DNA of 39,683 nt from an uncultured Blautia sp. (GCA_946629475.1 CAMOXX010000002.1:1-39683); one strand, 5' to 3'; counted from the stretch's first letter, positions 23,944 to 34,707 are shown. The notes: a model not told the origin generated them from the sequence alone. Made by a program: numbers and translations.

Positions 23944-25131
23944 ATGGAAAAAATATTGTTTACCTCGGAATCTGTGACAGAAGGGCATCCTGATAAAATC
24001 TGCGACGCGGTGTCAGATGCGATTCTTGATGCATTGCTTGAGCAGGATCCAATGAGCCGTGTGGCGTGTGAAACGGTCACCACAACCGGTATTGTTTTTG
24101 TAATGGGTGAAATCACATCCAGGGCAAATATTGATTATCAGAAGATTGTGAGGGATACGATTCGTGAGATCGGCTATACCAGCGGAGATTACGGATTTGA
24201 CGCGGACACCTGTTCGGTTGTGATTGCTCTGGACAAGCAGTCGGCGGATATCGCGCTTGGAGTAGACAAAGCGTACGAGTTGAAAGAAAACGAGATGAAT
24301 GAGGATGAACTGGATGCGATCGGTGCAGGGGACCAGGGACTCCAGTTCGGCTACGCGACAAACGAAACAGAAGAGTATATGCCTTATGCGATCAATATGG
24401 CGCATAAACTGGCTTATCAGCTTGCAAAGGTCCGCAAAGATGGTACATTAAAGTATCTCAGGCCGGATGGAAAAACGCAGGTGACGGTGGAGTATAATCC
24501 GGATGGTTCACCGAAGAGAATCGACGCGGTGGTCTGCTCGACCCAGCATGATCCGGATGTGACGCAGGAACAGATTCATGAGGACATTAAAAAATATGTT
24601 TTTGATGCGATCATTCCTTCGGATATGGTTGATGAAGACACCAAGTATTTTATCAATCCGACCGGACGTTTTGTGATCGGCGGTCCTCAGGGCGACAGCG
24701 GCCTGACCGGCAGAAAAATCATTGTTGATACCTACGGCGGAACAGGACGCCACGGCGGCGGCGCTTTTTCGGGCAAGGACTGCACCAAGGTTGACCGTTC
24801 GGCAGCATATGCGGCAAGATATGTGGCTAAGAATATTGTAGCTGCCGGCCTTGCCGACAGATGTGAGATACAGTTATCCTATGCGATCGGTGTTGCTCAC
24901 CCGACATCGGTGCGTGTGGATTCTTTTGGAACAGGAAAGCTTGATGACCAGAAGCTGGTGGAGATTATCCGCGAGAATTTTGACCTTCGTCCGGCTGGAA
25001 TTATTAAAATGCTGGATCTGCGTCGTCCGATCTACAAACAGACTTCGTCATATGGTCATTTCGGCCGCACTGATATTTCTCTTCCATGGGAAAAAACAGA
25101 CAAGGCAGAGATTTTAAAAAAGTATCTTTGA
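23944..25131 (+). CDS. metK: S-adenosylmethionine synthetase
   Basis: Makes S-adenosylmethionine from ATP and methionine as a cytoplasmic tetramer. 395 residues, normal. Signatures: [21 protein letters not shown] (about 12-32), [12 protein letters not shown] (about 126-137; the GAGDQG methionine/ATP loop), and the P-loop-like GGGAFSGKD with [21 protein letters not shown] before it. The product feeds the several rRNA and tRNA methyltransferases in this window. Ribosome site AAGGATG is 13 bases from the ATG, a rather long spacing. No SAM riboswitch is visible upstream. A strong hairpin terminator follows. Confidence 0.98.
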   Translation: MEKILFTSESVTEGHPDKICDAVSDAILDALLEQDPMSRVACETVTTTGIVFVMGEITSRANIDYQKIVRDTIREIGYTSGDYGFDADTCSVVIALDKQSADIALGVDKAYELKENEMNEDELDAIGAGDQGLQFGYATNETEEYMPYAINMAHKLAYQLAKVRKDGTLKYLRPDGKTQVTVEYNPDGSPKRIDAVVCSTQHDPDVTQEQIHEDIKKYVFDAIIPSDMVDEDTKYFINPTGRFVIGGPQGDSGLTGRKIIVDTYGGTGRHGGGAFSGKDCTKVDRSAAYAARYVAKNIVAAGLADRCEIQLSYAIGVAHPTSVRVDSFGTGKLDDQKLVEIIRENFDLRPAGIIKMLDLRRPIYKQTSSYGHFGRTDISLPWEKTDKAEILKKYL

Positions 25132-25138
25132 GGTGAGG

Positions 25139-25163
25139 GGGACGGTTAAACCGTCCCTTTTTT
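25139..25163 (+). terminator. Terminator of metK
   Basis: GGGACGG (25139-25145), loop TTAAA, CCGTCCC (25151-25157), then six T (25158-25163). A classic strong intrinsic terminator 7 bases past the metK stop. Confidence 0.92.
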
Positions 25164-25187
25164 CCGTTCCGGAGAGAGGCTGTCCCG

Positions 25188-26336
25188 ATGAAACTGAAAA
25201 CAAGGATGATTACAGGCTTTGTTCTGGTAATTCTGGTTCCACAGCTTTTGCTTGCTGTGGCTTTATTTGCTTACAGCCGCAGTCAGCCTGCGGATTCCGG
25301 AAAAACCGGCATGCATATGGCACAGGAGATTTCGATCTCAGTTCCGGATTCTGATTATAAAACGGTCAGCCTGCGGACGAGGGATATGTTTTTTACACTG
25401 TCGGTGATACTGCTGTTCACTTCGCTGGCGGTAGGCATCTGGATTTACCGGAGCATTTCGGTTCCTCTGATCAAGCTGAAAAAAGCGACGCAGAATATCA
25501 AGGAGGGAAATCTGGATTTTGTGATAGAATCCGATGGAAAAGATGAGTTTTCGGAGCTGTGCAATGATTTTGATGATATGAGGGTCCGGCTTAAGGAATC
25601 AGCAGAAGAAAAGCTTGTCATGGATAAGGAGAATAAGGAGCTGATCAGCAATATCTCCCATGATCTGAAAACGCCGATCACCGCGGTGAAGGGTTATGTG
25701 GAAGGTATTATGGACGGAGTGGCCGATACCCCCGAAAAAATGGATCGTTATATCAAAACGATCTATAATAAAACGATTGAGATGGATCACCTGATCAATG
25801 AACTCACTTTTTATTCCAAGATCGATACGAACAGGATTCCATATACGTTCAGCAAGCTGAATGTGTATGACTATTTTTCGGACTGTGCTGATGAGGTATC
25901 ACTGGAGCTGGAGACAGAAGGAATAAAGCTGCTTTATTCCAATGATGTGGACAGTAATGTGCTGGTAATCGCGGATGGAGAACAGATCAGAAGGGTGATC
26001 CACAATATTATCAGCAATGCCATCAAGTACATGGACAAGCTGAACGGAATTATACAGATCCGCGTCAGGGATGTCGGGGATTTTATCCAGATCGAGATAG
26101 AGGATAATGGAAAAGGAATTGCGTCGAGGGATCTTCCCTATATTTTTGACCGTTTTTACCGGACGGACGTATCCAGAAATTCCTCGAAAGGAGGAAGCGG
26201 AATCGGCCTTTCCATTGTAAGAAAAATTCTGGAAGACCATGGAGGAAAGGTTTGGGCTACCAGCAAGGTCGGGGTTGGGACGACGGTTTATTTTGTACTG
26301 AGAAAATATCAGGAGGTGCCGGTAAACAATGAGTAG
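25188..26336 (+). CDS. Sensor histidine kinase (HAMP-HisKA-HATPase)
   Basis: Membrane kinase of a two-component system. 382 residues: TM1 about 9-29 (TGFVLVILVPQLLLAVALFA), a short external loop of about 38 residues, TM2 about 68-88, HAMP (about 89-141, SISVPLIKLKKATQNIKEGNLD), HisKA with phospho-acceptor His158 in NISHDLKTPITAVKGY, and a HATPase with N box HNIISNAIKY (272-281), G1 DNGKG (306-310) and G2 GSGIGLSIV. The tiny external part suggests it senses a membrane or partner signal, as in intramembrane-sensing or VanS-like kinases; the ligand is unknown. It begins 24 bases after the metK terminator with GGAGAGAGG as ribosome site and overlaps the regulator gene by 8 bases. No promoter is visible in the short gap. 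Confidence 0.94.
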   Translation: MKLKTRMITGFVLVILVPQLLLAVALFAYSRSQPADSGKTGMHMAQEISISVPDSDYKTVSLRTRDMFFTLSVILLFTSLAVGIWIYRSISVPLIKLKKATQNIKEGNLDFVIESDGKDEFSELCNDFDDMRVRLKESAEEKLVMDKENKELISNISHDLKTPITAVKGYVEGIMDGVADTPEKMDRYIKTIYNKTIEMDHLINELTFYSKIDTNRIPYTFSKLNVYDYFSDCADEVSLELETEGIKLLYSNDVDSNVLVIADGEQIRRVIHNIISNAIKYMDKLNGIIQIRVRDVGDFIQIEIEDNGKGIASRDLPYIFDRFYRTDVSRNSSKGGSGIGLSIVRKILEDHGGKVWATSKVGVGTTVYFVLRKYQEVPVNNE

Positions 26337-27018
26337 AATTCTGATTATTGAGGATGAGGAAGCAATCGCTGATCTGGAGAAGGATTATCTGGAGCTCTCC
26401 GGATTTGATGTGGAGATTGAACATCGCGGAGACCGGGGACTTGAAAAATCATTGAATGAGGATTTTGATCTGATTATTCTGGATCTGATGCTGCCTGAGG
26501 TGGATGGGTTTGATATTTGCCGGCAGGTAAGAGAAAAGAAGAATATTCCGATTATCATGGTATCAGCCAAGAAGGATGATATTGACAAAATCAGGGGTCT
26601 GGGGCTCGGTGCGGATGATTATATGACAAAGCCCTTCAGCCCGAGTGAGCTGGTTGCCCGTGTCAAAGCGCACCTTGAGAGATACAACCGCCTCGTCGGG
26701 TCGGCTCTGCCGAAAAATGACATTATCGAAATCAGAGGGATCAAAATCGATAAAACCGCAAGAAGAGTGTGGGTGAACGGGGAGGAGAAAGCGTTTACCT
26801 CCAAAGAGTTTGACCTCCTCACGTTTCTTGCGGAAAACCCGAACCGTGTATTTCGCAAGGAGGAGCTTTTCCGTGAAATCTGGGATATGGAGTCGGTGGG
26901 GGATATCGCCACTGTCACGGTTCATATCAAAAAGATCAGGGAAAAAATCGAATTCGACACGGCAAAACCACAGTACATTGAGACGATCTGGGGTGTAGGG
27001 TACCGGTTCAAGATGTGA
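26329..27018 (+). CDS. OmpR/PhoB-family response regulator
   Basis: DNA-binding partner of the preceding kinase. 229 residues. Receiver domain 1-118 with acidic pocket E8/D9, phospho-acceptor Asp52 in IILDLMLPEVDG and Lys101 in MTKPFSP. C-terminal winged helix about 130-229, with FTSKEFDLLTFLAENPNRVFRKEELFREIWD and TVTVHIKKIREKIE as recognition helix and the final hairpin GVGYRFKM. Nearest in kind to VanR-type regulators by the receiver sequence. The ATG lies within the end of the kinase gene, so expression is coupled. The target is unknown; the decarboxylase 6 bases downstream is the first candidate. Confidence 0.95.
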   Translation: MSRILIIEDEEAIADLEKDYLELSGFDVEIEHRGDRGLEKSLNEDFDLIILDLMLPEVDGFDICRQVREKKNIPIIMVSAKKDDIDKIRGLGLGADDYMTKPFSPSELVARVKAHLERYNRLVGSALPKNDIIEIRGIKIDKTARRVWVNGEEKAFTSKEFDLLTFLAENPNRVFRKEELFREIWDMESVGDIATVTVHIKKIREKIEFDTAKPQYIETIWGVGYRFKM

Positions 27019-27024
27019 CGAAGC

Positions 27025-28482
27025 ATGGAAGAATTATATAAAAAGCTGTATTCTTATCATGATAAAGACATTTATCCCTTTCATATGCCGGGACATAAGA
27101 GAAATCCGGCTTTTGAAGCCGGTTTTCTTCCGGTAAAGCAGGATATCACGGAGATTACAGGGTTTGACGATCTTCATCATGCCGAAGATATCATAAAAAA
27201 TGCGCAGGATTTTGCGGCGGAGCTTTTTGGAAGCAGGGAAGTTTTTTTCAGTGTGAATGGTAGTACGGCTGCCATACTTTCTGCGGTGTCTGCTGCCGTC
27301 AGAAGAGGCGGAAAGCTTTTAACAGCACGGAACTGTCACAAATCTCTTTATCATGCCATGTATCTCAGGGAGATTGTCCCTGTTTATATTTATCCCGGGA
27401 TTGACCGTGAGACGGGAATCTGCTGCAGTATTGATCCTGAAGAGACGGAGAGGCTTCTCAGTGAGAATGATGATATTGAAGCGGTTTTTATCACGTCTCC
27501 GACCTATGACGGAGCAGTATCGGATATCCGTGCCATTGCGGAAGCGGCGCACAGGCATTCGGTTCCTCTGATTGTGGATGAGGCGCATGGAGCGCACTTT
27601 TGCTTTTCGCCGTATTTTCCGGAATCGGCGGTAAGGAGCGGAGCGGATATTGTCATTCACAGCATTCACAAAACGCTTCCTTCCATGACAGGCACTTCGG
27701 TGCTGCACAGATGCACCGACAGAATCAGTCATGATAAGATTGCGCGGTTTATGTCGATTTATCAGACCAGCAGCCCTTCGTATCCTATGATGGCGAGTCT
27801 GGATTTCTGTTTTCATTTTTTAAAGGATCAGGGGAAAATCTGGTTTGATGCGTTTACGTCCAGGCTGGAACAGCTTCGAAACGGTCTTTCACAGTTTCAG
27901 AAGATCAGGCTGATGGATTTTTACGGTGCGGAATACAGGAAGCAAAAAGGATTTTATGACTTTGACAGATCAAAAATTCTTTTATCGGCAGACTGTGTAA
28001 AAGGGGGAGGAGCCGGACTTTTCAGAATACTGCAGGAAAAGTACCTGCTGGAACCCGAAATGTCTGCGTACAACTATGTACTTATGATGACGACGATGGG
28101 AGATACGGAGGAAGGCTTCCGGCGGCTGTATGAAGCGGTCTCTGATCTGGAGAATCATCCGGAAATATTTATTTCTGCAAACATGGATGAGCTTTCTCAA
28201 AAACGGTCTGATTTCACGGAGAGGATCAGTGAAAGGCCGGAGCCGGTCATGCGTATTTCGGAAGCGATGGATTCGGAGACAGCTGCGCTTCCGCTGGATC
28301 AATGCGTCGGAAGAATCTCTGCGGAGTTCATGTATCTTTATCCTCCGGGCGTTCCTCTGATTGTACCGGGAGAGAGGATTTCCTTACAGTTTGTGCAGAA
28401 TATGAAAAGGTACGTGTCTGCAGGAATGAAAATTGCGGGAATCCGGGACTGCTCCGGAAAATATATGGATTGTGTTGTGTGA
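27025..28482 (+). CDS. Orn/Lys/Arg decarboxylase-family PLP enzyme (YaaO-like)
   Basis: Fold-type I PLP enzyme of the basic amino acid decarboxylase family; probable substrate lysine, arginine or ornithine, not resolvable here. 485 residues, the short form without the N-terminal wing domain, like B. subtilis YaaO/SpeA. Marks: YPFHMPGHKRN (17-27), FSVNGSTAAILSA, IVDEAHGAHF (183-192; Asp185 contacts the PLP ring), and the Schiff-base Lys216 in IHSIHKTLPSMTGTS. The C-terminal part ends in PPGVPLIVPGE, typical of the family. In Bacillus yaaO is the gene before tmk and holB; here it is before a kinase-like gene and holB. It follows the regulator by 6 bases with no clear ribosome site. Confidence 0.9.
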   Translation: MEELYKKLYSYHDKDIYPFHMPGHKRNPAFEAGFLPVKQDITEITGFDDLHHAEDIIKNAQDFAAELFGSREVFFSVNGSTAAILSAVSAAVRRGGKLLTARNCHKSLYHAMYLREIVPVYIYPGIDRETGICCSIDPEETERLLSENDDIEAVFITSPTYDGAVSDIRAIAEAAHRHSVPLIVDEAHGAHFCFSPYFPESAVRSGADIVIHSIHKTLPSMTGTSVLHRCTDRISHDKIARFMSIYQTSSPSYPMMASLDFCFHFLKDQGKIWFDAFTSRLEQLRNGLSQFQKIRLMDFYGAEYRKQKGFYDFDRSKILLSADCVKGGGAGLFRILQEKYLLEPEMSAYNYVLMMTTMGDTEEGFRRLYEAVSDLENHPEIFISANMDELSQKRSDFTERISERPEPVMRISEAMDSETAALPLDQCVGRISAEFMYLYPPGVPLIVPGERISLQFVQNMKRYVSAGMKIAGIRDCSGKYMDCVV

Positions 28483-28485
28483 ATC

Positions 28486-29082
28486 ATGGGAAAACTATTT
28501 TATATTATGGGGAAAAGCGCTTCCGGCAAGGATTCCTTTTACAGGGAGCTGATGAGGACGGAGAGCCTGGGGCTCCGGAAGCTTATTTTATATACCACCA
28601 GGCCGATGCGCGACGGTGAGGAGAATGGCCGTGAATACTTTTTTGTTACTGCGGAACAGCTTGACTCTTTCAGAAAGCAGGGCAGAATCATCGAGGAAAG
28701 GGAATATCAGACGGTTTACGGCCCCTGGTTTTATTTTACGGCGGATGACGGCCAGATTCACTGGGAGGGGAATGATTACCTGGGAATCGGTACCCTGGAA
28801 TCCTTCTGCGCGCTGAAAGCTTATTACGGAGAGGATAAAATCTGTCCTGTTTATATTGAGGTTGAGGATGGGGAGAGGCTTGCCAGAGCTCTTCGGAGGG
28901 AAAAGGAGCAGATTCACCCTCATTATGCCGAGATGTGCCGGAGATTTCTGGCGGATGAGGAGGACTTTTCGGAGGAAAAGCTGAAAAATGCCGGAATCCA
29001 TGTGCGTTTTGAAAATGCGGATTTTGAAAAATGCATGGAGGAGATCACAGGATATATCCGGCAGTCCCGTTCGCAAAGATAG
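28486..29082 (+). CDS. Divergent guanylate kinase-like protein
   Basis: 198 residues. P-loop GKSASGKDS (about 9-17) and LYTTRPMRDGEENGREYFFV (about 35-54) match guanylate kinases (TTRP-R-GE-NG-Y-FV). Beyond that the usual GMP pocket is altered: after IEEREYQTVYGPWFYF there is no YGTP loop, and the usual EID-x-QG is replaced by YLGIGTLES. The C-terminal lid has ARALRREKEQIHPHYAEMCRRFLADEEDF, like the RL..R lid of kinases. The substrate may therefore be something other than GMP. It is in the place of tmk in Bacillus gene order and starts 4 bases after the decarboxylase stop, so it is probably co-expressed with it. An authentic gmk is expected elsewhere. Confidence 0.8.
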   Translation: MGKLFYIMGKSASGKDSFYRELMRTESLGLRKLILYTTRPMRDGEENGREYFFVTAEQLDSFRKQGRIIEEREYQTVYGPWFYFTADDGQIHWEGNDYLGIGTLESFCALKAYYGEDKICPVYIEVEDGERLARALRREKEQIHPHYAEMCRRFLADEEDFSEEKLKNAGIHVRFENADFEKCMEEITGYIRQSRSQR

Positions 29083-29108
29083 ACAAAGAAATGGTTTTAT
29101 GTTAAACT
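29080..29108 (+). promoter_or_regulatory. Possible promoter of holB
   Basis: TAGACA (29080-29085; overlapping the stop codon of the kinase-like gene), 17 bases, TAAACT (29103-29108). The -35 is 5/6 and the -10 4/6. It would begin a holB-ricT-trmN-rsmI transcript; GAAAGGGG precedes the holB ATG. Confidence 0.55.
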
Positions 29109-29141
29109 GGAATTGGTGATGCTGCAGAAAGGGGTGATTTT

Positions 29142-30131
29142 ATGATAGGCTTCAATGATATTATAGGACATGATGAGATTATACGTCATTTAAAAAATGC
29201 GATTCAATCGGGGAAGGTCTCCCATTCATATCTGATTACAGGTGAAGCGGGTTCAGGCAAAAAAATGATTGCCCGGTCTTTTGCGGCAGCGCTCCAGTGT
29301 GAAAAGGGAGGCGCTGAACCGTGCATGGTCTGCGATTCCTGTAAAAAGGCTATCGGAAATAATCACCCGGATATTATTTTTGTAAAAAACGAAAAACCGG
29401 GAGTTATTGCTGTGGATGAGGTTCGTGAGCAGGTGATTCACGATGTTGTGATTCGTCCTTACTACAGCAAATACAAAATATATATCATTCCTGAAGCCGG
29501 ATTCATGACTCCCGCGGCACAGAATGCCCTTTTGAAGACGATCGAAGAACCTCCGGAATACGCGGTCATTCTTCTGCTGACGAAAAATCCGGAGATGCTT
29601 CTGCCGACCATTTTGTCAAGGTGTGTCCGTCTGGATCTGAAGATTGTGGATGACAGCATTGTCAAGCAGTATCTGATGGAGCATCTTCATATTCCGGATT
29701 ATCAGGCGGAGATCGATACAAGCTTTGCGCACGGAAGCATTGGCAAGGCAAAAGAAGCGGCAACCTCTCAGGAATTTTCGGATATGACCGAAAAGGCGCT
29801 GAAGCTGCTTAAATATTCTGCCGACATGGAGGTTTTTGAGCTCACGGAGGAAATCAAGGACCTGGCTTCCGATAAAACAAAGATTGAGGATTATCTGGAC
29901 GTATTTCAGTTCTGGTTCCGGGATGTTCTGATGTTTAAGGCGACCAGGGAAATTGATAATCTTGTTTTTAAGCAGGAGATCAATGATATCCGGGAGCAGG
30001 CGAGTGCCAGATCCTACGAAAATCTTGAAAAAATACTGGAAGAGATAGACAAAACAAAAGTAAGGCTTCATGCCAATGTTAACCTGGAACTGGCACTGGA
30101 GCTTTTGTTCCTGACAATCAGGGAAAGATAA
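29142..30131 (+). CDS. holB: DNA polymerase III delta' subunit
   Basis: Clamp-loader subunit. 329 residues. AAA+ fold with P-loop-like GEAGSGKK (34-41; Lys replaces the usual Thr/Ser after GK), a four-cysteine zinc site C53, C61, C64, C67, LLKTIEEPPEYAVILLLT, and the SRC motif in TILSRCVRLDL. Both the zinc site and the SRC motif are standard for delta'. The C-terminal helical part (about 205-329) forms the loader collar. The order holB-ricT-trmN-rsmI follows Bacillus, where yabA lies after ricT; yabA is absent here. Confidence 0.95.
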   Translation: MIGFNDIIGHDEIIRHLKNAIQSGKVSHSYLITGEAGSGKKMIARSFAAALQCEKGGAEPCMVCDSCKKAIGNNHPDIIFVKNEKPGVIAVDEVREQVIHDVVIRPYYSKYKIYIIPEAGFMTPAAQNALLKTIEEPPEYAVILLLTKNPEMLLPTILSRCVRLDLKIVDDSIVKQYLMEHLHIPDYQAEIDTSFAHGSIGKAKEAATSQEFSDMTEKALKLLKYSADMEVFELTEEIKDLASDKTKIEDYLDVFQFWFRDVLMFKATREIDNLVFKQEINDIREQASARSYENLEKILEEIDKTKVRLHANVNLELALELLFLTIRER

Positions 30132-30147
30132 GGAAGTATAAATCAAA

Positions 30148-31092
30148 ATGGCAAAAGTTGTAGGCGTAAGATTTCGGAATGTAGGGAAGATGTACTACTT
30201 TGATCCGAAGGATTATAATATAAAAAGAGGAGACCATGTAATTGTGGAGACCGCGCGGGGCATGGAATATGGCCGCGTGGTTATGGATCCGAAGGAAGTG
30301 GGCGAAAAAGAGCTGGTTCATCCATTGAAAGAGGTGATCCGGCCGGCAACCCAGGAGGATCAGGAGAGAGAAAGCAGGAACCGCGAAAAAGAAAAGGAAG
30401 CGCTGAAAATCTGCCGTCAGAAGATTCGTGAGCATAAGCTCGACATGAAGCTGATTGACGCGGAATATACCTTTGACAACAATAAAGTTCTTTTCTATTT
30501 TACTGCGGATGGCCGGATTGATTTCAGAATGCTGGTCAAGGACCTGGCATCGATTTTCAAAACGAGGATCGAACTCAGGCAGATTGGAGTGAGGGATGAG
30601 ACAAAGATTCTGGGAGGGATCGGAATCTGCGGCAGAGGACTCTGCTGTCATACTTATCTGACCGATTTTGTTCCTGTATCCATCAAGATGGCGAAGGAAC
30701 AGAATCTTTCGCTCAATCAGACGAAGATATCCGGTGTGTGCGGAAGACTGATGTGCTGCCTGAAATATGAGCAGGACACTTACGAAGAGCTGAACAAAAA
30801 GCTGCCTTCGACGGGTGATCAGGTGACGCTTCCGGATGGCTCGCTGGGAACCGTTCACAGTGTGAATGTGCTCCGGCAGCTTGTGATGGTCGTCACCGAA
30901 GAGAATGATGAAAAAGAGATCACGGAATATCCTGTCGGAGACCTGAAGTTCCGTCCCCGCAGGAAAAAAGCGAAGGGTCAGGAAAAAGCAGAAGGAAATG
31001 AACCAAAAGAAGCCAAAGGAAATGTTGAAAAAAAGGGAGATTCCAAAAAGCATGACAGAGATTCCGGTTCGAAAAAACGAGCGAATCGATGA
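30148..31092 (+). CDS. ricT: PSP1-domain protein RicT (YaaT)
   Basis: Part of the Ric (YaaT-YlbF-YmcA) complex that in Bacillus works with RNase Y in mRNA processing and affects development. 314 residues. The PSP1 core contains GICGRGLCCHTYLTDF and SGVCGRLMCCLKYE with six cysteines (161, 166, 167, 198, 203, 204), which bind Fe-S clusters in the Bacillus complex. The C-terminal tail (about 270-314) is Lys/Glu-rich and disordered. Its last 41 bases overlap the next gene's start in another frame. Preceded by AGGAAG. Confidence 0.94.
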   Translation: MAKVVGVRFRNVGKMYYFDPKDYNIKRGDHVIVETARGMEYGRVVMDPKEVGEKELVHPLKEVIRPATQEDQERESRNREKEKEALKICRQKIREHKLDMKLIDAEYTFDNNKVLFYFTADGRIDFRMLVKDLASIFKTRIELRQIGVRDETKILGGIGICGRGLCCHTYLTDFVPVSIKMAKEQNLSLNQTKISGVCGRLMCCLKYEQDTYEELNKKLPSTGDQVTLPDGSLGTVHSVNVLRQLVMVVTEENDEKEITEYPVGDLKFRPRRKKAKGQEKAEGNEPKEAKGNVEKKGDSKKHDRDSGSKKRANR

Positions 31093-31816
31093 TCTGCAGA
31101 ACGGCTTTTTCATCATACAGGATCCGGCAAAGTTCTGCTTTGGAATGGATGCGGTTCTTCTTTCGGGTTTCGCCTCTGTAAACAAGGGAGAACGGGTTTT
31201 GGATTTGGGAACAGGAACGGGAATCATTCCCGTTCTTCTTTCTTCCAGGACAGAGGGAGAGCATTTCACCGGTATTGAAATTCAGGAAGACTGTGCGGAA
31301 ATGGCGGAGAGAAGCGTCAGGCTGAACCAACTGGAGGACAGGGTTACGATCATTCCGGGCGATTTAAAAAACACAGCTGAACTGTTTGCACCCGGGTCTT
31401 TTGAGGTTGTGACGAGCAATCCCCCTTATATGATCGGAAACCATGGCCTGGAAAACCGGGATATGCCCAAAGCGATCGCGCGTCATGAAATCTGCTGCAG
31501 CCTTGAGGATGTGATAAAAAGCGCGGCTTACGTTCTTTCGAATAAAGGCCGGTTTTACATGGTTCACAGGCCGTTTCGTCTTGTGGAAATATTCGGAGTG
31601 CTGCGAAAGTACCGCCTTGAGCCAAAAAGAATGCAGCTGGTTTATCCTTATGCCGACAGGGAACCGAACATGGTTTTGATTGAGGCGAGAAAAGAAGGGA
31701 ACCCTTATCTCAGGGTGGATAAGCCTCTGATCGTATATGAAAGGCCGGGAGTATACACGAAGTCTGTTCTGGAATATTATCACGATGATGAACTATCCGG
31801 AGAGAATAAAAAATGA
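31052..31816 (+). CDS. tRNA1(Val) adenine-N6 methyltransferase-like (TrmN6/YabB)
   Basis: Class I SAM-dependent methyltransferase. About 254 residues from the start chosen. Marks: ERIDDLQNGFFIIQDPAKFCFGMDAVLLSGFA at the N-terminus, SAM motif VLDLGTGTGIIPVLLSS, and VVTSNPPYMIGN, the N-P-P-Y of adenine-N6 enzymes; the relatives YabB and TrmN6 share all three. A longer frame begins at 30998, but the ATG at 31052 is followed by conserved sequence and preceded by AAGGGAG, so I prefer it. It overlaps ricT by 41 bases and rsmI by 4 (ATGA), so all three are translationally coupled. The precise RNA target in this organism is an inference. Confidence 0.87.
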   Translation: MTEIPVRKNERIDDLQNGFFIIQDPAKFCFGMDAVLLSGFASVNKGERVLDLGTGTGIIPVLLSSRTEGEHFTGIEIQEDCAEMAERSVRLNQLEDRVTIIPGDLKNTAELFAPGSFEVVTSNPPYMIGNHGLENRDMPKAIARHEICCSLEDVIKSAAYVLSNKGRFYMVHRPFRLVEIFGVLRKYRLEPKRMQLVYPYADREPNMVLIEARKEGNPYLRVDKPLIVYERPGVYTKSVLEYYHDDELSGENKK

Positions 31817-32661
31817 GTGGAATTTTGTATTTATGCGCTACGCCGATCGGAAACCTGGAGGATATCACTTTTCGTGTGATCCGGGTTCTGAAAGAAGCGG
31901 ATTTGATTGCCGCGGAGGATACCCGGAACAGCATCAAGCTGCTGAACCATTTTGATATACATACACCGATGACCAGCTACCATGAATTCAATAAGATGGA
32001 GAAGGGCCGGTATCTGATCGGGCAGCTCCTCGAAGGAAAGAATATTGCCCTGATTACGGATGCGGGGACACCCGGGATTTCCGACCCGGGGGAGGAGCTT
32101 GTGCAGCAGTGCCATGAGGAAGGAATCCAGGTGACTTCGGTTCCGGGGCCGGCTGCCTGCATTTCGGCCCTGGTCATGTCCGGGCTCCCGACACGCAGGT
32201 TTGCTTTTGAGGCTTTTCTTCCTCCCGATAAAAAAAAGAGAAGGCAGATTCTGGAGGAACTGAAAACGGAAACCAGGACAATTATTCTTTATGAAGCGCC
32301 GCACCGTCTTGTAAAAACACTGGACGAGCTGAAGGAAATGCTTGGAAACCGGAGAATGACTCTCTGCCGTGAGCTGACAAAAAAGCATGAGACATGCATG
32401 CGGACTACCATTGATGATCTGATTATTTTTTACAAGGATCATAAACCTCTCGGGGAATGTGTTCTGGTGATTGAGGGGGTTTCCCGTGAAGAACTTCAGA
32501 AGGAAGAACAGCAGAACTGGATGAAAATCAGCATCGAGGAACATGTTGAGATGTATGAAAAAGAAGGACTTTCCCGAAAAGAAGCGATGAAAAGGGCAGC
32601 GAAGGAGAGAGGACTTTCAAAGAGGGATATTTATCAGAGTTTTTTAAGAGGTGAAGAGTAA
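31813..32661 (+). CDS. rsmI: 16S rRNA (cytidine-2'-O)-methyltransferase RsmI
   Basis: Methylates the 2'-OH of C1402 (E. coli numbering) in 16S rRNA; tetrapyrrole methylase fold. 282 residues. Marks: YLCATPIGNLEDIT at the start, AAEDTRNS, TDAGTPGISDPG, and VPGPAACISALVMSGLPTRRFAFEAFLP. The C-terminal part (about 235-282) is a helical basic tail that some family members carry. ATG overlaps the trmN stop. A weak hairpin with a T run follows. Confidence 0.97.
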   Translation: MSGILYLCATPIGNLEDITFRVIRVLKEADLIAAEDTRNSIKLLNHFDIHTPMTSYHEFNKMEKGRYLIGQLLEGKNIALITDAGTPGISDPGEELVQQCHEEGIQVTSVPGPAACISALVMSGLPTRRFAFEAFLPPDKKKRRQILEELKTETRTIILYEAPHRLVKTLDELKEMLGNRRMTLCRELTKKHETCMRTTIDDLIIFYKDHKPLGECVLVIEGVSREELQKEEQQNWMKISIEEHVEMYEKEGLSRKEAMKRAAKERGLSKRDIYQSFLRGEE

Positions 32662-32677
32662 CTTTGCCTCTTTTTTT
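32646..32677 (+). terminator. Weak terminator of rsmI
   Basis: AAGAGG (32646-32651) pairs with CCTCTT (32667-32672) around a 15-base loop that contains the stop, followed by T to 32677. The short stem makes it uncertain. Confidence 0.55.
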
Positions 32678-32687
32678 ATGGATTTTA

Positions 32688-32716
32688 TTGGAACAGACGT
32701 CCTTTTGTGTTATAAT
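32688..32716 (+). promoter_or_regulatory. Promoter of gyrB-gyrA
   Basis: TTGGAA (32688-32693), 17 bases, TATAAT (32711-32716), with TGT directly before it (extended -10). Start near 32723, a leader of about 60 bases with GAGGAGG before the ATG. Confidence 0.82.
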
Positions 32717-32769
32717 AAAATAGTATTTGTGTGTCTTTAAAACGGCCTTTAACAGTAACCTGCAGATAG

Positions 32770-34707
<1,938 letters not shown>

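Noticed and set aside
30998-31051. Longer N-terminus for the trmN-like gene
   Set aside because: It would overlap ricT by 95 bases and adds only non-conserved Lys-rich residues; a ribosome site fits the ATG at 31052.
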